From: Cyanobacteria bacterium SBLK
GTDB lineage: Bacteria > Cyanobacteriota > Cyanobacteriia > Cyanobacteriales > Spirulinaceae
DNA length: 64,000 nt
Assembly (NCBI GenBank): GCA_017746715.1
Contig: JAGHZQ010000080.1
Location: 124,001 to 188,000, forward strand
Reading direction: 5' to 3'
The notes below the pieces were generated by a model that saw nothing but the letters and a program-made list of their open reading frames with translations, was not told the origin of the DNA and searched no databases. Both the position numbers and the translations under genes were made by a program. Position 1 is the first letter of the stretch. Every line of letters starts with the position of its first letter. This document shows positions 1 through 7,699 of the stretch, one piece after another.

Positions 1-2
1 AA

Positions 3-1856
3 GTACTTTCTCCCCAAGCTGTAAGCGATTTGAATCCGGCAAGTTGGAGTCAGAATTGGGCGAGTTTTGCATTTGCTTTGAATTTACAGAATTTTGGGAG
101 CGGGACTTATCATTTACGAGCGATCGCTTACGATAAAATTGGAGCAACCAGTATCAGCTTTGAACGCCAATTTCAGTTAACAACGCCCCTCACTACCTTT
201 CGCCAGTTCGAGCTCTTCGATGCGTCGGGAGATAATACTGCAACAACGGCTTTTCAAGGCGGTGTCTTGCGCTTGAATTACGCCCTAGAAAATGTTTTTG
301 ATTTGCATAGCGTCCGCTTGGAAGCCTGGCAAAATGGCGCTCTTGTTTCTCCCCTCGGAACGTGGAATGATGCGATCGCTCGGGAAAGACTTATCGATCT
401 GAATGACTTGAATTTAACAGGAGGAAGTTATGATTTTCGCACCGTTGCCAATACTTTAAATGGGATAGAAATTAACTCATTATTCCAAAGTTTGCAGATT
501 CTCAGTTGGGATGAAAATACAACCCAGTTTGGTACCGTTGCAGGGGAAACTTTAGATTATGAAGATATGGCCGGAGTCGGTCATATTTTGGTCGGACGAG
601 GTGGAACCGATACTCTTTCCCTGGGTTTGGAGCGCAGCGCGATCGCCAGCATCAACGGCATAAATGTAGACGATTACGATCCCTTTAATTCTACCAGCAA
701 TCAAGCCATTTTCCGAGGGACTGCCTTTGATTTTATCACATTAAAAAATGGGAATGAAATCTATTTCCAAGGCATCGAAAAATTGGAATTTACTTCAGGA
801 GAAAATTTAGAATTACAAGTAGCTGCGAACGATACTTATTTCGACCAACAATGGAATTTACGGGTTTCTAATATCGAGAGTGCGTGGCGCTTTAGTCGCG
901 GTTCCCAAGATGTTTTACTCGTCACCCTCGATACGGGAATTTTAAGCAAATATGGCTCTTCTGAAGGAGTGTACGATTTAGATTTAGATAATCGCTTAAT
1001 TGTCGATGAAACCGATGTTGACGGTTATGAAAATTACGGCCACGGCCATTCTGCCACGACCATTATGTCAGCAACGAGCAATAATAACTTTGGCGTGGCA
1101 GGAATTAATTGGGAAAGCGATGTTTATGTTACTAATGTATATATCGATGGCGTAAACTTGCAAACGGCCATTAAAGATGCGATCGCTCATGCAGAAACGA
1201 ATAATCAACGAGTCGTTTTCCAAACCGGAGTGCAAGGAGAATATTGGTTGAATAACGGCGGCACGCAGGCGCAATTAGAAGCACTTTTGCGAGAAAATGC
1301 CGATCGCGCCATTTTTGCCGTGGCTGCGGGAAATGGCGGCGAAGATATCGATAATCCTGTCAATCGACAAAAAAGTGGTGGTGTCGCAAGGCTGCAAACC
1401 ACCCACGAGAATGTTATGGCGATCGGGGCATTACAAAAGAGAGGAACAACAATCATTGATGGATTGACGAATGCCATCGGGGTCGATCGCGCCAGTTATT
1501 CCAACTACGGCTCGAGTTTAACCCTCATGTCTGCTACCGACTCCCCCGCCATGAATAAGTTTGGCAGCCGCCAGACCTTTGGTGGCACCTCGGCAGCCAA
1601 TCCCAATACGGCCGGTATTGCCTCCCTCGTTTGGAGTGTTAATACCGCCCTCTCTGCCGGAGAATTACGGCAAATTCTCATCGATACGGCCATGGACTTA
1701 ACGACCACCACTCGAGGCGTAACGGCAGGAGAAGGCAAAGATGACGCTTTCGGTCACGGGTTGGTTAATGCCGATGCAGCCATCCGTCGTGCCTTTGCCC
1801 TCAGTCGCAATGAAGAACTGGCGAACTTGTATTCGGGGCGATCGCAGTTTGCTTAG
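3..1856 (+). CDS. S8 family (subtilisin-like) serine peptidase, 5' partial
   Basis: The frame is open from the first bases of the window, so the start lies upstream; an in-frame TTG at 30 is unlikely to be the real start. The C-terminal half is a subtilase catalytic domain. The catalytic Asp is in LVTLDTGI (codon at 930), His in YGHGHSAT (codon at 1041) and Ser in FGGTSAANP (codon at 1590). About 280 residues precede it and look like beta-rich extracellular repeat domains (for example GGTDTLSLGLERSAIASING), typical of large secreted cyanobacterial proteins. It is probably an exported or surface protease. The substrate is unknown. It converges on the TerB-like gene and the two overlap by 4 bases at their 3' ends. 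Confidence 0.9.
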   Translation, partial: VLSPQAVSDLNPASWSQNWASFAFALNLQNFGSGTYHLRAIAYDKIGATSISFERQFQLTTPLTTFRQFELFDASGDNTATTAFQGGVLRLNYALENVFDLHSVRLEAWQNGALVSPLGTWNDAIARERLIDLNDLNLTGGSYDFRTVANTLNGIEINSLFQSLQILSWDENTTQFGTVAGETLDYEDMAGVGHILVGRGGTDTLSLGLERSAIASINGINVDDYDPFNSTSNQAIFRGTAFDFITLKNGNEIYFQGIEKLEFTSGENLELQVAANDTYFDQQWNLRVSNIESAWRFSRGSQDVLLVTLDTGILSKYGSSEGVYDLDLDNRLIVDETDVDGYENYGHGHSATTIMSATSNNNFGVAGINWESDVYVTNVYIDGVNLQTAIKDAIAHAETNNQRVVFQTGVQGEYWLNNGGTQAQLEALLRENADRAIFAVAAGNGGEDIDNPVNRQKSGGVARLQTTHENVMAIGALQKRGTTIIDGLTNAIGVDRASYSNYGSSLTLMSATDSPAMNKFGSRQTFGGTSAANPNTAGIASLVWSVNTALSAGELRQILIDTAMDLTTTTRGVTAGEGKDDAFGHGLVNADAAIRRAFALSRNEELANLYSGRSQFA

Positions 1857-2533
1857 CAATATGGAGAAACATCTTCTTGGCAATCGTCAGCAAGGTAAGT
1901 GAGGGCGCGAAAACGCAAGCCTACCAATTGCTCGTATAAAGGATTGAGTTTGCACATGGGAGGAATGTGAACGATTTTGCGCCCGAACAGTTTGATATCG
2001 CGTTCGAACGGACATTGAGGGGGCACCATTTTGCAGACAAAACGAGCAACGCGAGGATCTTGCATATCCATGCCATCCAGCCATTCTCTCACGGGTCCGA
2101 GAACGTCCGAGGGATCTCGGGACGGAGGAGGGAGGGCGTTGGTTTCCAGCTTGTGCTTGTCGGGGTCGTAGAGGGTTTCTTCTAAGGCTTTGAGGGCTTC
2201 CACTTCCAATCCCAAAGCATCGAGAAATTCATTGATTGCTTTGGCTTCTTCAATCGAGTAAACCCCGTTGGCCAATGCCATCATGACTGCCGTTCTGATA
2301 AAATTTTCGGCAGTGTTGCGATCTCCTCCCAATACCTCGGCTAAATCTTGTGGGGAAATGGGGTCTAACGAGCCTAAATTCGTTGCTGGGGCAAGTTCGT
2401 CCTGGGTCAGTTGGGCGATCAATTCTTGTTCTTCGGGATCGAAGTGACCGTCGGCCCAAGCAATGGTCAGCAGGCCGCGCAACCAAGCAGAAATTTGTCG
2501 ATCTGTATAGGGGGAGTTAGCTACCGTGGTCAT
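1853..2533 (-). CDS. TerB-like protein with Mo-dependent nitrogenase C-terminal domain
   Basis: 226 residues. Residues about 12-120 look like a TerB-type helical domain, with acidic motifs ADGHFDPEEQELI and ANGVYSIEEAKAINEFLDALG in the positions of tellurite-resistance TerB metal-binding helices. The C-terminal 85 residues, from DPSDVLGPVREWLDGMD to the end, match the small domain known as Mo-dependent nitrogenase C-terminal domain. That domain occurs in cyanobacteria with and without nitrogen fixation. Four Cys lie in the last 60 residues (FVCKMVPPQCPFE, PPMCKLNP, DDCQEDVSPYC gives five including the terminal one). No nif gene is nearby, so the domain name should not be read as a nitrogenase role. 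Molecular function is unknown. Confidence 0.8.
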   Translation of the reverse strand: MTTVANSPYTDRQISAWLRGLLTIAWADGHFDPEEQELIAQLTQDELAPATNLGSLDPISPQDLAEVLGGDRNTAENFIRTAVMMALANGVYSIEEAKAINEFLDALGLEVEALKALEETLYDPDKHKLETNALPPPSRDPSDVLGPVREWLDGMDMQDPRVARFVCKMVPPQCPFERDIKLFGRKIVHIPPMCKLNPLYEQLVGLRFRALTYLADDCQEDVSPYC

Positions 2534-3001
2534 GGAAAGTTACAAAATCGCTACAAGAAGATTGTTTTTTCAATTCTAATCGCTCGATCGCAATATCTGG
2601 GAAGATGGATGTGCAGATTTTTCTCTAAATCAACAATTTTTAACGGGTTTAAGAGATAGTTCGTCAAACAAATATTAAATGAAAAGAGTGGTAGTAGGGT
2701 GTATTAGCGTAACAAAATGAAGGGTAACGCACCCGATTCAAGGAGCGATCGCGGGATTTCCCTTTTTTGAATTGATAATTTCGAGGTTGAGGTGCGTTAC
2801 GCCGTTGCGTTAGCGCAGCCATGTCGGAGGCGATACAGCACGCAATATCTGGGAAGATGGTATTTAAAGATTTTGTCGTTAAGAAACAATTACGAGTTTA
2901 AGCGTTTGCAAATATCCCCCAACAAAAACCAGTTTATTTAAGATTGACAAAAAAATAGAAAAGATGAGATGATATAGATTATTGTTTACATCTAAAGTGC
3001 G
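2534..3001. other. intergenic region with MITE-like insertion
   Basis: No coding potential was seen between the TerB-like gene and the ProX-like gene. The stretch holds a 20-base direct repeat and an inverted GTAACGCACC-type repeat (listed separately). An A/T-rich tract from about 2930 to 3000 is the likely promoter region of the downstream gene, with a TATAGAT-type -10 candidate near 2974-2982. Confidence 0.5.
2589..2860. repeat. MITE-like element bounded by a 20-base direct repeat
   Basis: The sequence CGCAATATCTGGGAAGATGG occurs at 2589-2608 and again exactly at 2841-2860. Between the copies lie GGGTGTATTAGCGTAAC (about 2697-2714) and its near reverse complement GTAACGCACCC (about 2725-2735), then GGTGCGTTACGCCG (about 2790-2804). 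GGTGCGTTACG-type inverted repeats are common termini of non-autonomous cyanobacterial elements. No open reading frame lies inside. The reading as a small mobile element with a duplicated flank is inference; the repeats themselves are directly visible. Confidence 0.5.
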
Positions 3002-4048
3002 ATGAAAAAACTCTTGGTAGTAGCTGCCTGCATCACTTTATTGTCCGGAATGGTTGCTTGCGAAAACGATAATAAAACTCAAGAAAGTTCTGCAACAGTC
3101 TTGACAGGGCTTCCGGGAGAAGGAAAAACAGTGAAACCCGTTCATGACACCATAGCAGAAGAACATTTTCAAACAGCAGTGGTGAGTAAACTCTTAGAAA
3201 AGTTAGGTTATGAAGTTGAAGAACCCGCAGAAGTGACACCTGCTATCATGTTTTTTACCCTTGCTCAAGGGGATGTAGACTTTACCGCAATCTTTTGGGA
3301 ACGACTCCACCAAAATTTTTATGAAGGACGGGGTGGAGATGAAAAACTAGCCAAACTCGGGGTTATCATTTCAGAGACGTTGCAAGGCTATCAAATTGAT
3401 AAGAAAACTGCTGAGAAATATAACATTACTCATCTAGACCAGCTCAAAGATCCCGAAATTGCGAAACTTTTTGATAGCGATCGCAATGGGAAAGCGAATT
3501 TAGCGGGATGCAATCCGGGTTCGGGTTGCGAATTAGCGATCGAACATCATTTAGATGCTTATGGTTTGCGGGATACGGTAGAACACGATCAAGGAGCCTA
3601 TGGGATTTTATTGGCGGATGTGATGACTCGCTACGAACAAGGAGAATCCGTTTTGTTCTATATCTGGAGTCCCCTTTGGTTCGATCGAATTTTAAAACCC
3701 GGAGAAGATACGATCTGGCTGGAAGTTCCCTATACGGATTTACCCAAAGAACAAGGAGACATCTCCGAAAAAGATACGACTGTTAAGGGAAAAAATCTCG
3801 GTTTTGTCGTCGATCGCGTCAGAATCGCCGCTAACAGGGAGTTCATTGAGGCTAATCCTGCTGCAAAAAAACTCTTTGAATTGGTTACAATACCCGTTGA
3901 CGATATTAATGCTCAAAATTTACTCATGCGAGATGGAGAAAACTCGCAAGAAGATGTTAGCCGTCATGCAGATGAATGGATTGCCAAAAATCAAGATACT
4001 GTTGATGGTTGGATCGAGGAAGTTTTGCAAGTGGACTCGAAAAATTGA
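3002..4048 (+). CDS. glycine betaine/proline ABC transporter substrate-binding lipoprotein, ProX-like
   Basis: 348 residues with an N-terminal lipoprotein-type signal ending LLSGMVAC. The body follows E. coli ProX closely: ETFQT-like EEHFQTAVVSKLLEKLGYEVEEP, FTAIFWERLHQNFYEG, QGYQIDKKTAEKYNIT, the hinge motif GNGKANLAGCNPG-type segment and INAQNLLMRDG near the end. ProX binds betaines in a cage of Trp residues. Trp is present in FWERL and in IWSPLW, but the position equivalent to the ProX CNPGWGCEG Trp is Ser here (CNPGSGCEL). Ligand affinity or specificity may therefore differ. No permease or ATPase gene is adjacent, so any transporter partners are elsewhere. Followed by a decayed second copy. 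Confidence 0.88.
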   Translation: MKKLLVVAACITLLSGMVACENDNKTQESSATVLTGLPGEGKTVKPVHDTIAEEHFQTAVVSKLLEKLGYEVEEPAEVTPAIMFFTLAQGDVDFTAIFWERLHQNFYEGRGGDEKLAKLGVIISETLQGYQIDKKTAEKYNITHLDQLKDPEIAKLFDSDRNGKANLAGCNPGSGCELAIEHHLDAYGLRDTVEHDQGAYGILLADVMTRYEQGESVLFYIWSPLWFDRILKPGEDTIWLEVPYTDLPKEQGDISEKDTTVKGKNLGFVVDRVRIAANREFIEANPAAKKLFELVTIPVDDINAQNLLMRDGENSQEDVSRHADEWIAKNQDTVDGWIEEVLQVDSKN

Positions 4049-4062
4049 GCGATCCGGAAAAG

Positions 4063-4673
4063 GTAAAAATACTTTTCTGACACAAAACACCGATTACACT
4101 GCTGCTTGGGAGCGATCGCACGCCAAGTTTTATGAGAAGAATGGTGGAGATGAAAAATTAGCCAAAATCGGAGTTCTTATTGACAATACAGTGCAAGGAT
4201 ACCAGATTGACAAGAAAACGGCAGATGAATATAACATTACTAATTTGGAGCAGTTAAAAGATCCCGAAATTGCGAAACTTTTTGACCGAGATGGTAATGG
4301 TAAAGCTAATGTCACTGGATGCAATCCGGGTTGGGTCTGTGAGGGAGTTATCGAACACCATCTAGATGCTTATGGCTTGCGAGATACGGTAGAACACGAC
4401 CAAGGAGAGTACGGTCTTTTAATTGCCGATATGATGACTCGTCACAAACACGGAAAAAATCTCGGTTTTGCGATCGATCGCGTCAGAATTACTGCCAATA
4501 GAGAGTTTATCAATGAGAATCCTGCCGCGAAAAAACTTTTTGAACTGATTGAGATTCCGATTGAATTGGTTGGACTCGGCGAATCGCATTCGCCGTCCCC
4601 CAAGCCTTGCATGCAATGTCCCTACATGGTCAATTGTGCCATGGGTTTACAAAAATCAATATTAAATTTATGA
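4063..4673 (+). pseudogene. decayed tandem copy of the ProX-like gene
   Basis: Begins right after the intact copy, in another reading frame. It resumes at the equivalent of the first lobe (DYTAAWERSHAKFYEKNGGD) and continues through QGYQIDKKTADEYNITNLEQ and CNPGWVCEGVIEHHLDAYGL. It lacks the signal peptide and roughly the first 85 residues. It also lacks an internal block equivalent to the intact copy's FYIWSPLWFDR to DTTVKG region, jumping from MTRHKH to GKNLGFAIDRV. After KKLFELIEIPI it runs into unrelated sequence. The remnant keeps the cage Trp (CNPGWVCEG) that the intact gene has lost. The two copies look like an ancient duplication rather than a recent one. Confidence 0.8.
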
Positions 4674-5198
4674 CAAGATCGCAATGGAATTTCTGCATCT
4701 ACGTTAATAGATTTTATGTATGAAAGAGAGATGAGAATTTTTGAAGACTCCAGAAGAAGAGTAAAAAGCTAACACTTGGAGAATTTTGCATGAAAGCGAG
4801 AATCCGATCGTAGAAGCATTTCAAATGAGAATGACAATCCAATCATCGATTTGCTTTCATCTCCTTGATTAATTGAGGCTGAGTATAAAAATGAGAGTGT
4901 TGACTCTTTGAAATTCCTATAGCAAACAAGAACATTCGTTTTTAAGATAGTGATTCTTTTATAATTTATTGCTGTAAAGTTAGATATAAGGTCTGCTAAT
5001 CTCAGAAGTGCATTTTTTTTGAATTTATTTCAATTGGTTTTTCATACAATACATTTATCTTGCTTTTTTTTGTGAATCTCAAATAAAATAGAAAATCTAA
5101 TTTGTCGATTGTTTTGATTTTTTCCGCGCTCTAAAGAATCCAAATTGCAATGCTTGCTTTAAAACTAGCAAAAATATTGAAAATCATTACTGAAAATA
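4674..5198. other. A/T-rich intergenic region, nothing recognised
   Basis: About 525 bases with stops in all frames at short intervals and several A or T runs. No convincing gene, hairpin terminator or repeat was recognised. It may hold the promoter of the downstream hypothetical gene. Confidence 0.4.
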
Positions 5199-5279
5199 AT
5201 GTTTTCTGTTCTCTCACGAAAAAAACAAATAAGAGATATAATAAAATATATTCATTATTCAGCGTTCCTTCGAGTCAAC

Positions 5280-5951
5280 ATGAAATTCTTTGATGCCCTG
5301 ATACAACAGTTCATCGATTTGTGCGAGATCCCCGAATTGTATGCAGGAATTGCAACAGGTTCAATTGAAATCGACATTATCCCCCTTGGCTCCTGCTACT
5401 ATGGGATTAAAGTAGATTGCTCGGATTCCTCTCTTGCCGATCGAATGAGTTTGCATGAGGAAGTTGCGATCGATGCAATGTATCGCTCGAACCTAGCAGA
5501 AACTTATATTACTTGTAGAAATCAGTTCGTTCAATTATTTCCTAACCCGATTTTTCTGCTTGCGTCCATGAATACAGAAGAAATTGATTTAAATGCTCTC
5601 TATCGTTCTGAATATCCAGTTTATATCATCGCAATGGGTAGCGAAAAAGTACTGTTCGCCAATCTGCCTGCTTTATCGGAACAAGAAAAAAGTGCTTCGG
5701 ATTTTCTTGGTTCGGAGGTAGCTCCTTTGCATTATCCAGATGAATTTGAGCAGAGGAAGCGACTGCTACGATTAGATGGGCAAGTTATGAACTACGAACA
5801 TAAAGGAATGTGCTGGTATCAAGACGGGATGTTCTGGCGACGCAGAGAGGTTAGATTTGTGACCGATCAAAAAATTGTTCATTTTGGCGATATTGAGTGT
5901 CGGTTGTGCATTGATTATGTAACAGAAGAAACAAGACGTTTTGTTGATTAA
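5280..5951 (+). CDS. hypothetical protein with PAS-like C-terminal region
   Basis: 223 residues from the ATG at 5280; an upstream in-frame ATG at 5199 would add 27 poorly structured residues (MFSVLSRKKQIRD...). The family is not recognised. The last 110 residues have the look of a PAS fold: VLFANLPALSEQEKSA, LRLDGQVMNYEHKGMCWYQDG and HFGDIECRLCIDYVTEETRR follow the usual N-a-A, bulge and ITE-like closing strands. The first half is soluble and alpha/beta-like without motifs. It converges on the HTH-type gene at 6042. Sensor or regulatory function is only a guess. Confidence 0.55.
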   Translation: MKFFDALIQQFIDLCEIPELYAGIATGSIEIDIIPLGSCYYGIKVDCSDSSLADRMSLHEEVAIDAMYRSNLAETYITCRNQFVQLFPNPIFLLASMNTEEIDLNALYRSEYPVYIIAMGSEKVLFANLPALSEQEKSASDFLGSEVAPLHYPDEFEQRKRLLRLDGQVMNYEHKGMCWYQDGMFWRRREVRFVTDQKIVHFGDIECRLCIDYVTEETRRFVD

Positions 5952-6041
5952 TTCCAGAAGAGCGATCGCCGCGAAAAAGAAAAATTACGCCATTGTTACA
6001 AATCCAGAACCTATAAAATACGTTCGCGATCGCGTTTATGT

Positions 6042-6668
6042 TCACAGGGACGCACAAAACCACTGACCAAGGGTATACTTACCGGGAATTTCCGCATCGA
6101 CGATCGCCTTGATTTCTCGAACTTCTGCCACAGTAGCAGGCTGTAGATGACCTGCGGCGATTTCTTGAAAAATTTCCCAAGTTACTTTTTTGAGATCGAG
6201 TGCTTGAATCTGTGCTTGCAACTCCCGATCGGTTTTTCCCGTGCTGCATTCAGCGATCATATCCGCCAGCCTGCACTCTCTCGGTTCCGAAACAAAAGGA
6301 CGAAAGCGCATTTTCTTCATTGTCTTAACATCATTGCGAACCTCTAGCAGAACGCTCATCATGGCATGCGTGGCTTCTCCATCATATTCTCGCTCGCATT
6401 TGCGATCGCTCCCGGGCTGTCCCTCCGGTTGGTTGGAAAGACCGAGAATCCACAGACTTTCTTCCCGAGTCGCTCCTATTTTTTGCAAGATTTCCACCAT
6501 AAAATCCGTCGTGGGAACGGAACGCTGTAAATTGTGATAACGGCTCGAACTCAACCCGCAAGCTCTCATAAAAGCATTAAGACCGCGATCGCCGCGCTTG
6601 CGATCGATGAATTGGGAGAGTCGCTTGCAAATCGGATGGGGAAATGTCTTAGATTTTGCCGTTGCCAT
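6042..6668 (-). CDS. putative XRE-like DNA-binding protein
   Basis: 208 residues, unrecognised at family level. The N-terminal 75 residues are basic and helical, with LSQFIDRKRGDRGLNAFMRACGLSSSRYHNLQRS resembling a helix-turn-helix in which the second helix is SSSRYHNLQR. The rest is charged and helical (QAQIQALDLKKVTWEIFQEIA, TVAEVREIKAIVDAEI). It faces away from the small XRE gene at 6943 across a 274-base spacer that carries paired repeats, which would suit autoregulation or cross-regulation (inference). Confidence 0.55.
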   Translation of the reverse strand: MATAKSKTFPHPICKRLSQFIDRKRGDRGLNAFMRACGLSSSRYHNLQRSVPTTDFMVEILQKIGATREESLWILGLSNQPEGQPGSDRKCEREYDGEATHAMMSVLLEVRNDVKTMKKMRFRPFVSEPRECRLADMIAECSTGKTDRELQAQIQALDLKKVTWEIFQEIAAGHLQPATVAEVREIKAIVDAEIPGKYTLGQWFCASL

Positions 6669-6724
6669 GATATTAATTTAAACCACTAGCTCTCAGAATA
6701 CTATGGGTGAAGGCTATTGACAAG

Positions 6725-6760
6725 ATTGTAAAATAATTATTCTGGGTATTGCAAAATAAT
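6725..6760. promoter_or_regulatory. paired direct repeats between divergent regulators (candidate operator)
   Basis: ATTGTAAAATAAT at 6725-6737 and ATTGCAAAATAAT at 6748-6760 are 12/13 identical and offset by 23 bases. They lie 57 bases upstream of the minus-strand DNA-binding gene, in the spacer it shares with the plus-strand XRE gene. Function as a regulator binding site is inferred from position only. Confidence 0.35.
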
Positions 6761-6942
6761 AGTTTTCGGTGTAAATTAATTTTAATCTCAAATAACACCA
6801 CTCTCTGCCTTGTCCGGAGTATTTTTTAATACCTCGCTCTAATGCCCTGTCCGATCGGAGTGGATGTCAGGGTTGCATTGCTATAGGATTACAGCGCGAT
6901 CGCGTTCCTCACTCATTACTCAATACCAGAAATTAGAAGAAA

Positions 6943-7266
6943 ATGCCTATCATCGTTGTTTTACCCATTTCCCGCCGAAATCAACATTTAACTCAAGAAA
7001 AATTAGCTCAGCTAAGTCATCGTTCTCAGCAACTCATCGGCAAACTCGAACAAGGAAAAGCCAAGGGGATAGGATTCGACACCCTCAGTCAACTCTGCGA
7101 CGTGACGGGTCAAGATATTGGTAATATTCTGACTTATGTCTCCAACGATCCTCGAAAAACTGATGAGGAAATCTATCGGATATCTCGACAACTCCACTGT
7201 TCTACAGAAGAAGTCATTCCCTACCTTCCAGAAGATTTAAAGCGAAAATATCGGCGGTTGTTTTAG
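6943..7266 (+). CDS. small XRE-family helix-turn-helix regulator
   Basis: 107 residues. Residues about 13-65 form a cro/C1-type HTH: RRNQHLTQEKLAQLSHRSQQLIGKLEQGKAKGIGF, with the recognition helix around HRSQQLIGKLEQG and the closing segment TLSQLCDVTGQDIGNIL. The C-terminal tail (TDEEIYRISRQLHCSTEEVIPYLPEDLKRKYRRLF) has no recognised motif. It stands alone and is followed by a strong intrinsic terminator. Likely a transcriptional regulator or the antitoxin-like partner of an unseen gene; target unknown. Confidence 0.7.
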   Translation: MPIIVVLPISRRNQHLTQEKLAQLSHRSQQLIGKLEQGKAKGIGFDTLSQLCDVTGQDIGNILTYVSNDPRKTDEEIYRISRQLHCSTEEVIPYLPEDLKRKYRRLF

Positions 7267-7461
7267 TGACTCAAAATCAACTGCATAGTTCTAATACTAT
7301 AAGAAGTTTATTTGATTTATCAAAAAGTGTTGTCATCCCCAACCTTAATCATTAATAGTGGAACGGATATCTTACCCGTGTCTTGCTTAATAAAGAACAA
7401 GTATCTTGCTTGTTCCATGAGTTCGCAACTGAATTAGTTTTGCATAGCAATTCCAACTTCT

Positions 7462-7507
7462 GAAGCAAAAACCTTAGTTTGAATCTAAGATTTTGCTTCG
7501 TTTTTTT
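7462..7507 (+). terminator. Rho-independent terminator
   Basis: A long stem pairs GAAGCAAAA plus CTTAG (from 7462) with CTAAG plus TTTTGCTTC (ending 7499), around a short TTTGAAT loop, and is followed by a run of seven T at 7501-7507. Orientation suits the plus-strand XRE gene about 200 bases upstream. Confidence 0.8.
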
Positions 7508-7517
7508 GATGAAGAAA

Positions 7518-7539
7518 CCGCACCTTGATAAGAGTGCGG
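7518..7539. terminator. short GC-rich hairpin downstream of the TonB receptor
   Basis: CCGCAC (7518-7523) pairs with GTGCGG (7534-7539) around a 10-base loop. On the plus strand it is followed by a T-rich stretch. On the minus strand it lies about 160 bases past the receptor stop and is followed by TTTC then a run of T-complementary bases near 7501-7507, so it might terminate either way. Confidence 0.4.
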
Positions 7540-7699
7540 CATTATTTTTATTGTGGGCGATTTAAGGGTGCAACCCATCTGAAGAAGCCACGATTTATTG
7601 GGATTAAAACTCGATCGCAAAGAAACCGATCGCTATCAGCCTGACAAAATGTATAGCCCTAGTAGCGTTATCTCCAACGCTCCCCCATCAGAATTTTTC

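Noticed and set aside
1853..2533. Reading the Mo-nitrogenase domain as evidence for nitrogen fixation
   Set aside because: The domain occurs in non-fixing cyanobacteria and no nif gene is in the window.
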